Below, piece after piece: positions 25,501 to 40,500 of a stretch of 64,000 bases of DNA. Source of the DNA: Echinococcus granulosus (taxonomy: Eukaryota; Platyhelminthes; Cestoda; Cyclophyllidea; Taeniidae). A program made the position numbers and the translations under genes. Where the stretch lies: positions 225,679 through 289,678 of the forward strand of contig NW_020170476.1 in the NCBI RefSeq assembly GCF_000524195.1. Reading direction: 5' to 3'. Each line of letters opens with the position of its first letter. Within the stretch, counting starts at the first letter, position 1. The notes beneath the pieces are model-generated. The model worked only from the letters and a program-made list of their open reading frames with translations, was not told the DNA's origin and searched no databases.

Positions 25501-28500
25501 AACGATTTGGAAAAACCATGGAATGTGTGCATGACAGAATACCATTTAAGTAATCCAGACTATTCTGAAATTAGGAATAAAAAGTCAAAAAGGGGAAAAT
25601 GAATTCCGCTTGAGACAACCTAGCAAGATTAACTGTTTTTGCTACTGGAGAACTGTGCTGCTCTAATATTTAAAAAATGTGGAAATGCTAGTTTTTGATT
25701 CACTCAAAATAACTCACCAAAACCGGGAAATCTAGTAGAAGACCTGAGAATTTAGAAGAAGTGAGAATTATCAAGATTTTAAAGGTAAGAGTCCCAGTGT
25801 ATTACAAAACACCTCAATGAAAACACCAGCTTGTTGAAGACATCCGAACAAGAATGGAACACCTGGGGAAAAGTACGGCAACTTCAGCGAAAGAGGAATC
25901 GCATGATTGGGTTCAGACAGATAGGGTTAATTTTGATTTTCAAAGGTGCAAAAAAAAACAACTAACAGCTAGAAAACCCGAGTATCTTTGAGAGATCTCC
26001 TGAAGAATGCTGATGGCTCGGGACCTAACAGCAAATTCAGGATCAGTTTGGAGGGAGATGAGAGGGGCGATGAAGCTGACAGGATGGACGAGACCCTGAC
26101 GCGCAGCTGTAGCAACGAGAGAGAGGGCTTTGGTGCGTACTGTGGTCGAGGGGCAGATGATGCAGTGCTCTAGAGCAGTCTTCAAGTAGATCTGTGCCAC
26201 TGTGCCACCGTGTACCTCCTGACTATCTCCCAGATCTTTCAGCGATTCTTGCTTCCGTCGCGCCAGCCCTGGGAGACGAAAAAAACGAAAAATATACAAT
26301 TTCCTCAGGTGTTGGGAGAGATCTCAGATTTGAAACTTCTCGAACTCACAATTGCTATCATTACTCAGCATCGTTTTCTCTTCGTCGACCAAAAAGGCGT
26401 TTATACAGTCGAGAACGATACACTGAAGATCAGCAACAGCTTGTTGTGGAAAAGTGGCACTCACTCCGGAGAGAATGCTCTTAAAGAATTCCTGAAGGCG
26501 TGGCGAGCGGAAAAGGTAATCGTGTCGGTTGGCCAAAAAGGAGAGACCAGCAACGGCCTTTTTGGCCATCTCAACGTCCTCATTACTGGTGGTGATGAGG
26601 GCACGACGAGCTTCCTCATCGATATTCATCAGAAGAGCAGTCTCTGAGAAGAACATGAGAGTGTTGAAGACCTCATCGCGGTTGTTCGTTCCGATATTAG
26701 CCTACAAGGTGAAATGAGGGCATCAAAATCCCACCATTACAACAGGAAAAGCCCACCTGTTAATGAAGCCAAATCGTGTGGTAGATTACGCATAAAAGGG
26801 GATAACGGTAAAATCCCCATGGGAAACATCCACAGTTTTAAGAACAGAAGGGACGCTAGATCAAATAATCCCGAGTCACAATTTGGCGAGAACGAAGACC
26901 CACCTGATGGGTAAGAATACTGAGATCAATGGAAGAGCGCCGAGCACCAGTGTTAGACTCGTTACTCAGTTTGACGGCGGCGTTAGCAAGATCCTTGAGA
27001 GAGAAATGCTTGCAAATCAATCCAACAGCATAGACAGCGCGGAGTACCTTGGGACGCGCTTTCAACGGAGAACGTAGAGAAGAAACGGAGGAGGAGGAAG
27101 AGGCGGTGAAAGCAGTGTGTTTGGAGGTGAGCCTCCTTAGGCGCTCTGTTGCAGCTTTGCGTTCTTGTATTAGACATTCTGAAAGCAAAGACAGTCAATT
27201 GTTACCAGCTTTTGTTCTAATAACGTGAGGTATTTTGGGAACACTTTGGATTCGAGTTACAGCCTCTACTACGATTGAGCACGGTTTTGATAAGGTCATC
27301 AAATATTCCAATTTTTTATCTCACATGTGCCAAAAAATAAAGCCATTTTCTAGCACTTTCTAGACCAGCTAAGACAACACATAAGTGCAGTAGAACTGTG
27401 TTTGTTTTAATTTAACATACTGATGCGTATACCTGTTGGAGCCACCCGCAAATTGCCTCCCACACCGGTGCTACGCCATTAGTATGATGGTAATAGTGCC
27501 ACTTTCCGCCTCTTATGCCTAAAAAGCATCTACATGGATACATCGGACGCTAAAATGTAGGCAGCTTGGTAGGATTTATCCAACAAATATTACTCCTTTG
27601 CAAAAAACATGACAGAATTAGGTTATATCAAGTTACATCGCAACGTATCGGCGGCTATTTACTCAAGACTCCTAAAGGAAAATAATCTGCCATGGATAGC
27701 AAAATCTGTTCAAAATACGTAGTATTTTAGCGAATACCCCGATCTCTTGCTTTGGATGGTAGCTGCGAGTTGAACGAGTAAAAACCATCCGCGAAAGAGC
27801 TGGTAACACCACTGATATCTAATAGTAAAATCTCATGATTTGAGGACTTACAGGATAAATATCCAGGTTGTATCAAAGTGGAAAAGGGAAAGACAGAGTA
27901 AAATCAAGATTAATAATTGAGGACCGATTTGCAGCCGAAATACCGAACATTTTCCAGTCCTAGATAGTGCGCTACAAACGAATGCCTGCAATGCTGTTTG
28001 TAAATCGGACATGACAAGTGAGACGCAACACTGAAAGTGAGTTTGAAGATCCTCTCACCGTGAGAGGAAATTATTGAGGCTGGCTTCAATTCATTAAATA
28101 TTAAGATGATGGAGAATAATTAATGTGGAGGAAGGAGCAAAATATTAAAGTATATCTATACCTGGCCTTGACGATGTTGTCATTAACTTATTGAATAATC
28201 ACAAAAGGCAGATTAGTGAACACCTGGGTAACCAAAACAATATTTTTACATTAAATGAACGGATGCAAGGCATGCACTCACTATAAAAGTACAAAATAAG
28301 TGTGTGAATTAAAGCGAAGTTTATGCGCTTTGAAATGCAGATCAGAAATGACTGCAAATAAGCATGAGGTTAAATTCTCGAGCAAAATAAGCAGTCGACA
28401 AGAACCTGCAGGGGAGAAATTATCTATTAGAGGTTCAAAAAGTTGGATCCAAAACGACTTAAGCAAACAATAAAGAGGGAAAGAAAGTGACGGTGTATAA

Positions 28501-31500
28501 TTGAAAGGGAAAATATTAAGAAAGGAAGCATGTAACCAAGGCATCGGAAAGTAACTACAAATGACAGAAAGACAAGAAGGAGGATTTCAAGTCAACATGC
28601 TATGTAGGTCACCGGCGTTAAACAACTAGCCGGTTTTGCAAAACCAATTACTTGAGTGGGCCAATTGAAAAAGAAGAGATTGGTCCACGGCAAGGGAGTG
28701 CAGGAGAGGAGGAGAATGCCCACTTAGCTATTCACACTGATAGTAAAGATAAAGAGGAAATGTTAGAAGCACACATGGGGAGGGAAAAAACAAGAACTTT
28801 TACTACTGCTCCCTTGCAAAACAAATTCCTCCGATGGAAATCAAAGCGAGAATGATTTTATGCATCTTCAAATAAAGATACCAGAGAGAACACAGGATTT
28901 TTCAGGCACCAAATGAGGTGGAAAATCGCCACCAGAAATAAGCAGAAAAGTGCCAAAGGACAGTAGAAATTAAAGACGTACAGATCAAGATGCGAGGAGG
29001 AAAAACGTTTGGACCGCATTTGAGATAAACATACGAATAGGCTATTTACACTTTTACAGAGATGATAGCAGGGGATAATTTTTTGTACAACAGTTAGCCT
29101 ACTTTACCGATTTTGGGATGGAAACAAAACCCAGGTATGAGGCAGAAGAATTTAGGATCTTCAACACAAAAGGTAAATGCATCCACCATAATGAACACGT
29201 AGGTAGACGACGAAGATCAAATGGCCTGATAATTATAAATTTGACAATCACAGGTTGAAGACCGTGTATCTTACAGAAAACGACGTGAATCGTATCAGGC
29301 GAGATGATACAAAGGTAGGCAAATAGGGACCGAATCAAGCTAGATTCTACCATCTCACAGAAATAATGGGGGGCAAAACGTCAAATTGGATCACCCTGAC
29401 CAGATCCACAATTTCAAAGGAGATGAAAAAAATAAGGTTCTGACTGAGTCAAACTAACAAAACTTTGCTCAAATGAGACAGTACTAACCATAAAACTGAG
29501 CGAAACAGGTGGCCACACGGGAGTAGTTCATGGTGAGCTGAGTAGCGATAGCTGCCAGGCATGCAACCGACGAGTCCACAACGACACGACAATGTCGCTG
29601 AAGAAGGACGATCAGGTAATCCTCCAAGGCATCCGTGCCATCGCGAAACAGTTGACTAAAGCGACAGGAAAGTTACATGACCACTACTTTTTGACATAAT
29701 TTAGCCTGTCCGCACATAAAACAAAAAAATCATCTTGAAGATCGAATCGCCAGATAAACACTTTTATGGTGTAAAACTTTGCTCAAAACAACCGTCCGCT
29801 GCGGTTATTACTGAGACAAGAAATTACTGCCTGCATTAGTAATAGAACAAATTGCCGTTAAAAACGCGGTAGTGAGACGTTGGGAAAAAACAGTATCGAG
29901 AACTTGACAATGAATTAATAAAGCACCGTCATACCTCAACCGTGAGCCTCGTTCGGCGGCAACATGGCGGCAGCACGATTCAATAATCTCTATGGCGTAG
30001 GAGAGAGTATTGCCATCCAGAACGCCCCCATTGTCCTGCGAGACAGCAGCGAAGGCGACCACTTCGGCTAATATGGGTATATGCTGCAAAAATAACTGAG
30101 GCCGAGGTTTGGCCATGATGCTAAGTACTAGGAAAACATTCTGTACTGACAGAACGTCTGGCGGTTGAGTAGAGCATTTACAGTGAGCCTCAGGGCTACA
30201 TGGACGTCCTCGATTGTGTTTCGGGTGAAGTGGACAACTTGCTGTGTGCCAGCTTGCATCTAGACGAAATAAAGAAGAGGGGAATACGTGTTATTACTTC
30301 AGTAAGAATTATAAAATTTAAAGTAACCAAGCCACACTTTTTTTTAAATTAACACAGTTTTCGTGCCCCAGAAGAAGGCCCCAACCTCCCACAGTTGCAG
30401 GCTAATTAGATATTGATTAAATTACAAATGCACCTGCGGTGGGGAAGAAATAATCGATAATTTGCTACAAAAATCGATAAGTGAACCTTGTATGTGGGAA
30501 GCCATTAAGCGAGGTGAAAAAAGGAAGTGGACAAAGAAAACAGACTGAGAGATTTAATGATATGAAATTCGTGTTAAAATGCAGATGAATTGCTAATAGA
30601 TGCACTTCCGGCAACATGAGGATGCGACGCGAGAGAAAGATGAGAGCTTACTGTGGTAGCGCTGAACTATCTTCAAAAGAAAGTCGACAATTTCGGAGCT
30701 GGCGGCGTCAACTTGAACTGCCTTCTCTGGTGATTCTTGGTTAAGAATCTGTGATTAAAAAAGCAAATAATACTGCAACTGGTGACTAAAACTACATTGA
30801 AAATCCAAGTAAAAAGTGTGCAATCGTTTTATCTGTTGCGAAAAGCGTCTTTTATCTGAAAGCTACATTTCCGTGTGATTTCCCTACATCAGACAGCAAG
30901 GAGTAATTACACGGCATTGCGATTGATCTATGAGCGGCTAGCAAAGAGGCACGCGAAACCCTATGGACAGAGATGAAAGCAAATTACAAGTCAGTGGCGA
31001 AAAACCATCACTGCTAAAGGGGTATGCAGTAAGGCGAATCGGGAGGATAAAGATTTCAGGACACTCAATTAAATGAGGACACCTCGCGAAATTTGAAACG
31101 GTCACCCTGGCGTTGTGAAAATGAAATAAATCTCCGTCCACAACATAAGGCGCTCGCTAGAAGGAGACACCCAATCTGCGGAAAGACAGCTGACTATCGG
31201 ACAGCAGTTAGGACGGGGAGAGGAATGGAAGAAGCTAGCAATTGTCTGGGCGCTGCAGCATGTGGACAAAAAATCCCAAACACGTACTCGTAAGCATGTC
31301 CTGCAGGCAAAATTCAGTCATATTTCATCTGGCAGAGTTTTTGTTTAACAAGCAATGCACGTGAGTCAACTGCTCCCCTCCTGCTTTCGCTTCATCAACT
31401 ATATTTTTTTCAACACACTGGAGGACGAGGACGTGAATTAGGGATTTTTCCGTCCTCTTGCATGAGTCAAGTACTTACCCAATGACTTTCGCACTTTTTT

Positions 31501-34500
31501 CTCACTGTTGGTAAAAGAGAGTGCTTACCGAGGCCATGAATTCTTCCACCACACCAGAACCACGGCCCCGAACGCTTAAAACCACCTCACACATGTTCCG
31601 GGCAAGTTTTTCGAGACGTACGGCCAATTTGGAAGCGTCCACATCTTCACCAGTTCCAAAAGTGAACCAGAGCGCTGTGAACGTCTCCATTACAATTTTC
31701 TATTCAGCAGAACGACAAATGATTAGGACAAAGAGATCGATTTATGAACACAATACAGAAGTATTGTCAGTTCACCTTGATAGCATCTTCGTCATTAAAA
31801 CGTCTAAGAAGCGTGACACAGGCATCAGATCGTTGTTTAGAGGTAAGCAGAGGTGTTCGAAGTGTGTCATCAGAGTCAGAAAGAAGGAGTTGTTGCAGAC
31901 TCTTGGCAGCACGTTTGCGAACACTGAGTTGCATATCAAGCACCCGATTGACTAGAGGCTTGAAGAGGCGTGATGGAAAGGCAGAGTCGGGGATGTTGAC
32001 CAGATGTCCAGCCAACTCGACGGCTGCCTCGCGCACCATCGGTGAACCATCCATGAGGCGAAGAGGAACGATTGAGAGGAGGTCTGAGGGACTAGGAGTA
32101 GGGCTCTCCGTGATCACCGGTGCTGGAATGCACTCTGGATAGGTCTCAACCAAGTTGGACAGACCCTTCAGTGCTCGAGTACGTACAACAAGCGATGCAT
32201 CGTGGACCATCTGCAGAGGAGGGAAAAAACCAATTGTGACATGTTGATCTGAGAACGTTTTTCAGGCGTATCAAAGTGCTGTTTGATTACACGAGTCTTT
32301 CTAGTCTCCAGAAATTCAACCTCCACACCAATGGCCTGCTCTACCAGTATTCCAAGCCCTGTAGGTTCGTACAAAAAACTACTTGCAGACATGTAATACC
32401 TCAGAGAAAATTCCGGTTCTACATAGGTGGAAGTGTTGGTAAAACCAAATGTCACCGGTTGGATCTACGGCAAAGTGCCACGAGATGAAGGTATCTGATG
32501 GGGTCAGGCGAATCTACGGGGAACAGTAGCAGAATGGATATTAGAAATATTCAGGCTCGGGTTCTGCAAAACGTTCATTAATGGAGTGATAAGAAGGCTC
32601 GGCAGTACAGAAACAGAAAAGAGACAAAGAAAAGTGAAAACCAGATCTCCGAACGGGCCTTCGTATGTCACGTGGTCGACATACGAAAAAAAAAACGCTG
32701 TTGAATAACATTCAGGCTTGAGCAACAAAAAAACGGCTGAACTTTTAAAATGCATCTCACAAAGGGTCTCATGTCTCCTCACAGCGATCAGAAATCATCA
32801 CATGATCCTCCTTTCTGCAGAAATGCCAAAAGCGGTCACCAGGGGTGAAGAAAAAAGAGGACAAAGATCGGTATAACAGAACAAGGCTTTTATGCCTTTG
32901 GCTAAACGACTGACTCGGTCCCCGCACCCATTTAGTGGCATCTCACTTATGCTAGACAAGGTGTTCTTCTCCCAAACCTCCTGAAGGCTTGTAGTAGAGC
33001 TACTTCTAGACTCATTAGTCCTCATGATTAATTTTGACGCTCCCGTCCATTGCTATCCCTATTGTTGCCATTCTTTGGGATCCTGGTCTAACAAGAGTCG
33101 CCAATAAGAAGACCCAATGTATTCATGCATTTACGATCACCTATCCCTCTATTCTTTCTTAAGAGGTAAAATAGTAATGACAGGTTCATCAAGCTATAAA
33201 AACGGAAATCCTTTTGGCACGGGTGTCTTGTGTACGCACATATAACGAACAAATTTGTTTAAACAGGCAATTGTGAGGGCGTATGTGGCACAGTCGAGAT
33301 CTAGGCGCATCAATCAAGTAGCTAACGAGCGAGCGATTGTGTGTATGGTGTGGTGTCGACAACTCTTGATGGAGCACTGTGTAGTTGGGTGTATTTAATT
33401 GTCGTAATGTGCACACACAGTCTACACCATGAATAGCACCATCAATAACATAATACCGCCTACACGAATGAGCGCATTCGCAAATGATGAGCGTCCAGCT
33501 TGCATGCTTAGTCCAGAAGACAGGTGACAGGTCATATTGACGCCCTCAAGGATTTTATTTGAGGCTAGAAACAGGCAATCTTCCATACGGCATGGTATAC
33601 GTCAGCATCAGATCCCAACGCCTCTGTATTCCCACAAACAAAAATTATGTACATCTCCAGAGATAACCCGAGTGCCAATTTGATGACGGTGCAGTGATAA
33701 GTCTATTGGTTCTAATAGGAGTCACACGGACTACTGAATAAAAGCTTTTGAAAATCAGAAGTGATGAGAATGCTGTTCAGATCGAGAGAGACTACGCACC
33801 AAGCTGATTGTTTAGGCACAACTACGCTTCTTGTGTGCCCATTTAACCAACCCCAAAAAGGGAGGACTCAGAAGAAGTGAGTGGAAGAGCGACTGACCTT
33901 GACAATCTGCATATAGAGCACATCGAACCCGATTGGATTGTGAATATGCGCGGCAATTTTAGTGGCAAATCTATGTGCACAAGCGGTTTTTTTATGCCTG
34001 ATGTCGGCGCCCACACCGTAGCCAGTGTAAAGAGCCAGCTTCGTATCACTCAGTGGCCGCTCGCCCGCAATGCTGGGCTCAGAGGCTGCGGGGCTGATGA
34101 GACCCGCACGGTTGCTGGTAGCACCACCGCCGCCACCACCACTACCCGCTCCACGCGTGGGAGGTAACCAGGGGGCTATGCCAGAGATGCTGTGATGGGT
34201 TGAGGCGAACTCCATTAAAAGACCCTTACGGATCTCCTCCAATTGTTTTCGCCTCTCTTCAGTTGATGAAGGTGTGGTTAAGCTGAGTTCCTGGTTCGTT
34301 TCGTGCAACCACGTCACCAAGTGGAACCTTTTGGCAGCCTAAAAGGGCCAAAATCCAACCATCAACGCATGCACACACGCGGCGATGCAGGTGTCTAAAC
34401 CAGATAATAACGATGCCGTACCACTGTGAGACCATCAAAGTGGTTATACCGAAGGCGCGAGATGAGTTGATAAGCGAAATCTCGCTGTCGTGTGTGGTTG

Positions 34501-37500
34501 GGGAGTTCCCCAGCAGGGGCAGAAGCAGCATCTATCTTCGATTCGTCGGCAATACCGAGAGTAAGATGATAGAGACCCAAAATAGGGCTTCCAAGGAATG
34601 TGGAAAGTGCACTCCTAGCCTCCCCTAGATCAAAATTGCTTTTATTGACAGAACCCCGAAGCTTTTGGAGGTAATACATACCTCCAGTGAGAGTGATAAG
34701 ACTATCCAAAGCAATCTGACGAGCCATGGAATCAGCATTTCGATTTGACGCTGAGGTCGTTGTGGATGAGGAGGCCGTAGCGGAAGCAGCAGCTCCTTGA
34801 GTGGGAGTTTGACTTCGCGAGGAGGAGGGTGTTGTGGAGGAACCATTTAGCTGTTGGATCAGGAATTTGCCAAAAATAGTGAGCAGGAGACTCGCTACTG
34901 GCCACTCAATTGGAGCATCGGCTGCTACCCTCAGAAGATCAACGAGAACTGTGTCGACAAGTGGACTCAGATTATCCTCCCCCTTAGCAACAGCTCTAAG
35001 TTAGAAATGAGGAGGGGCAAATAAATTCCAGTGGGTTTATAGGCATGCTGTAAAAATAAAAAATTACTTTCTGAACATCTCCGAGATCAGAAATTGAGAG
35101 GTGCGAATGGCATTGGTGTATGCACTGCACATAGACTTCTCCTCCTTCGCCAGCTGCGTAGCATCCATGTTGGCGTGTTGGTCACTCATGCCGGTGCCCG
35201 TGGTAGTGGACTGTTGGCTGACACCACTTGACGGGGTGGCCGGTGCACCCGCACTCGAACTCCGTCGCCCACTAGCCATATGTGAAGGGGCGGGAATAAG
35301 ACCCTGGATGAGGGCCATAAGGACTGCGGTGAAGGGATGCACACGAAGGAAGTGCGAATTCGCCACAAAGTTATGGGCAGACGAGGAGGAAGTTTGGGCG
35401 TTTCGGCAGAAGGGCTGCCAACCTTTGGTGAAACTCCCCGATGCTAAAATCCTGTTAAAACGCAACGAGAAAGCGGATGTATGGCACAAACTTTCTGTGG
35501 AGAAAATATGTAATGCTTTACTCACCAGAAGTTTCGCATAGCGGAGCAGCTTCTGGCAAAGGACGAAATAGAAGTCTTATTAGAGACCGCCTTTATAGGT
35601 GCGGTGATGAGATTTGACAGAACATCACTGGCGACCAGACGACGGTGTTTATCATACTGTAAGAAGATGATGGACGCAAGGGCGAGCGCAGAGCGCTGCA
35701 TTTGAAGACGCCAAGCGTTGCGCTCATAATATTCCTTCTGACGACGCTCCCGCCGCTCCAGCGACTCACCAGGGACGGGATGAGGAGCCGTCTCAGGGAA
35801 GAGGATAGCAGAGGGTGGTGAAGAAGAAGCAGTGGTGCCTGGAGGGGGTGACCTTCGAGAGGTCCCAGGGCTAAGCCCACAAGAGATGACGAGAATAGCG
35901 AGGTCAGTGAGGTGCATAATGAGGGAGTCGGTGAATCGACCTGGGTGGAGACGCACGAGGCTAGCCAGACCACACAACGCTTCACTCAATCGACTGCCGA
36001 GGCTTTCACGAACAAGGTTTGTGAGCCCCACAGGAATGTTGGACCCGGAGCGTTTGGACTCTGGAGGGAAAACGTGCACAGTCATTCAGTCTGCCTGATT
36101 CAGCAACAGGGAGTCCCTCAAGAACCTGTGCATTTGCACGATTGACAGATTGACGAAGAAGGGGGCGAATTGCAACAGCTAAGTTTCTGTATTTTAGGAC
36201 AGACATTAGTCACCATACGGGAAGAGAAAATTACAATCAATAAACAGGTACAACCGAAACCATGAAAGCGTTAGGCGATAGTAAAGAAGTGAAAGTATGT
36301 ATGGTATTTGCTTCTCAGTCTCAAAGGAAAGCATTTACCTAACAATAGTGTCCAAAAGGGTTTGACCGAGGGGAAATTACTCCTCTTTGCATTTTTGCAA
36401 GCTAACTGAAATAGAGTTTGCAAGTCAGATTATCACGAGTCTTAAATGTTTAAAAGACGATCAAGTTGGTGGACAGAGATGCATCTCGATTCAAATGTAA
36501 GCTCCCTTTTCAAGTGGATAAAGTGAACGCTTGCAGCGCGTAAGATGACACCGGGACGTTCAACACTGCTGTATCACGAGCACAACTACTATGATGGGAC
36601 TGTCAGAAAGGGTAAAAATTCGAAAAAAAATCCAAGCCTTTAATTAAATAAGATGAAAAGACCACACAACAGTTAGTAAAATCGACATGAATTCATCAGT
36701 GTAACAGGTAATTAACATAAAGGCGGGGTATATACACACTAAAGTGGAGAGACGCGTTTGACATTTAGAGCAATCAACAACATTAATCCTCGTCGGCAAA
36801 GTTAAGGACAGATTAGCCATATCGGGGCACAAAAAAGCATGTTACATTGATGTGCAGCATAATGCGGCCGCAAAACATACTCTTTTGCTAAACTTCACTT
36901 GCTACGCCTGAACATTTAAGCACCAGATAGATCTACAGGGGCAGATCAGAAACTAATTCAATAGTAGGACGTCAAGGTGATATGACCGACACAAGTGGTT
37001 TTTCGAAGCCTGTGATACGAACACTGACGCCTAGTTTAGAGGTGTGGAAACCTACAAGCTGCATTTAAAGAACAAACCAAAGTTATTATGTCCGCAATTT
37101 TTCTTAACTGGATCTTTTTGACCTGGTCCCAACACCAAACCAAATACTGAATCTCCGCAGCATACGCTGAAGATGTGAACTAACTCACCGTCAGGAGTAC
37201 AAATGACGGTGACTAGTCGATTAAAGTGGAAGTGTGTAATAGCGGTGATGGCTTCCACGAGTTCTTCCATAGCAAGCAGACGACTTCGAGGGACATCAGG
37301 TCCAGCAATGATGTGAAGAGCAATAAGTGCGGAATCCAGACCACGCAAAATTCGCATCCACACCGGATGAGACCATAACAATGACTCGGAGAGTAGTTCA
37401 CTGCTGCCACTGTTGCCTTCTGCACCACCATTCCGACGCTCAATGCGAGCCTTTCGGCGCTGGATAAGTTCCTTGAAATTCGCCTAATAAGTTGATGAGA

Positions 37501-40500
37501 AATAAAATTCCATCACGTTGAAATACGATAAAATTTCTAGGAAGGTAAAAAAAAGGCACTCACAACGGTGGGATTGGGAGCCATGAGCGAAGATGCATCA
37601 CGAATATTTACTCTTAACAGATTCAAGAACCTGACCAAACGTCCATTAGGTTCGTTGGATATGAATCCAGATACTCGTGCCTCCTCCGCTTCATGATAGA
37701 GGGCGTTTACCTCACGTCGGGATAGGCGTGCCTCGACCGGTGTCTGATCAACGACCGAAGAGAAATCCTCGCCCGGATCAACTGCGGTTATGCACATATC
37801 ACCAGCTGTTTTGGAGAGATCCAGGCCCCCAACTCGCAATAAAAATTCGGATATGTGTGCAGAGAAGTGGGTCCATGTGGCAGCAAACTTCGCGACTTCC
37901 TCAGCTATCCGTTTCTCTGCCTCCATGACCATCTCGGTCCGATCGGAGTCGGAGAGATCAGAGGAGGCAGCTATGTTAGAGGAAGAAGGGGAGAGGCGTG
38001 AGGAGGCTACTCCACCGGCAACTGCAGTAGCGGAGAGCGCTTTGAGGGACGATAGTTCATCCTTCTCGTATCTATCGTAATCCATCGCAGAACTTTCTGT
38101 ACACGGCTCAGTGCCAGATGTTGACTCACATCTTTGTGGAATAGGCTTCCTACGCTCCTCCGAGGAGCAAGAACGTGCATCAGAGTTGGTCTTACGATGG
38201 CCTTTGCTAAAGGAGGCTGGACTGAGCCTACAAGCGTTTGATGACGAAGAAGACGAGGATGATGAGGAGGAGCAAATTAGGGGGCCCTTTTGCTTTTTAC
38301 GAGAAACATGGGATCTTGACATAGACATTTCGGCGGATCGATTGTGATTGGAGCTCCGCTTCGAATTGCGCTCAGCAATAACCATTGGGTGAGCTAAAAC
38401 AGGTGGTTATCAAAGTGAACGCCGTGAAGGGAATTCCTTCAGTACCACTGAATAGAGGGGAATCAAGTTAGATAAAAAACCACTTCTTGGAGAAAATGTC
38501 AGGAATATAAAACTCCTGATAATCAGTACTCAGATGCTGCAAACTCACAAAACGCTTATTCGTGATAGTCATTGAGCACAATAAGTAGTGCAGAGTAGGT
38601 TTACAAACGATCACATTCTTAAGTTCTAGGGTATGACGAACAGTTAAACGTCTAACATGAAATTTCTTCAAACAATGAAGAGATCAAACAGCAATGACTT
38701 GAAGACTTACGATAAGGATTGGTGTGATATAAAGAGCAGTGCATTAGGTCAAGAGAAAAATGGATGATATGTTACTAAACCATAGTCTCAAACCCAAATT
38801 AGGGGACTGTTTAAAATGACCGGCTAGTTTAAAATGAGGAAGCACAGCATGAATTAAGGCAGAAAAAAGGTAATTCCAAACGAAGTCATTTTAATTTTTT
38901 TGTGTATTGGCGCAAATAACCATAGAACAAGAGAAAACTTTAATGAGAGGAAAGTGAGCAACTAACGAACCAGCAAAGCAAAGATTAAAAGAGAACTAAA
39001 CTGAGAGAAGACAGATTTAAGAAATAATTTTCATGGTTTATTCAAGTGGGACCACGAAGCAGGCGATAAGGTAATCGCACAACCCTAAAATGGGTAAAAA
39101 TTTTATGCGTGAAATCTGAATCCAGTGCGACAAGAAACCAGTCATATCAACGAAATTGCTACCCTTTATCCCAAAAATAAACAGAATGCGAGGGTACTTA
39201 TATAAAAAAGTGCCTTTGTAACAAAAGTGGCCATAACTGGCCTAAATTTAGTGGCTTTTCAGTTGAAGAGAAGTGGAGTATACAAGACTGCTTGACCAAA
39301 AAAGTCAAAGCGGAGACACCTCTTTAAAAAGGAAAATTTAGTCTAAATGACGAAATGCTTTGATCATCACGTCTAGTCACATACCGATGTGTTCAAGAAA
39401 TCACATATTTATCTAGCTATGCATAACGTTCAGGGGCTAATATGACTAAAAATTAGGGCATAGGAGCTGACAGCTTAATGTGTGAGCTAATATCAGGTCT
39501 GAAATCTTAACATCTACACAATCAGACAGCAGGAGATATGCCGAGTCCACAAACGTAGCATATGGCCTGGGTGAGGTCTAAGGGATGAAGGCATAAACCT
39601 TGTTTCAGTATAGAGATGTCATGGACCAGAAGAGATAAATCGTCTTCCCTGTGCTAAAGTATGGGATGTGTGTATCCTTTTAGCCAGCTAGCAATGAAAC
39701 TAGCGTGTTTTTATAGAGTAAACGGTTTTTATGTCCGTCCTCTGCGAACCGTAGCGAGTGAATATACGCAATGCATGAAAACAAAAAGGAGATAAAGGAG
39801 AAATATTTCGCTTTCTTCTTATGTGCAGCCAGTGCAATTTTATGCCTTTTTGATGGTGCCGCAGTGACGCATGCCCTGTAGCGATTTCAACTGTAATAAA
39901 ACGCAAACATACAGGATTTTTTGGAGAATTCATCCTCAGATGAGGAGGTAGCCTGGATAAGCTGCCGACGCTTTTTCAGCCGATGCCGTTCCTTTCTGTC
40001 GACTAGATCCTGCCCACAAGTTTGAAGAGGGAGAAGAGGTGGAGGACTGGTGGAGGAGCGAGTGGAAGCCCTCTTTCTGGGCCGTTCCATTGAAGGCGAG
40101 AGCCGATTGCTATTCAAACGTGCTAGTGGAGAGACTGTCTCATCCAGAGGAATAGGTGTGGAGGACACAGGAGTGTGCTTAAAGGTGAGAGAAAGATTTG
40201 TGATTCAAAACCAGAGGTAACCTTAGAGAGATAAAAAGAGACATACACGTAGACTGTCAAGTCTGGAAAGAGAAGGCGGTCGACCCTTGGCCTCTTCAAC
40301 AAGACGTTGGAGGGAATGCTTTCGTGGGACAGGTGAGTCAGTGAGACAACTACTGCTGGTGGCACCATCATCGACACCTTTGGCTTCCTCCTCCTCCTCC
40401 TCCTCCTCATCATCATCCGGTATTTCGGATTCAGAGGAAGTTAGGCGATGGTGCCGGTGGTTCAGAGTTTTTCCACGTTTCGGCGAAACAGACAGCTCAC

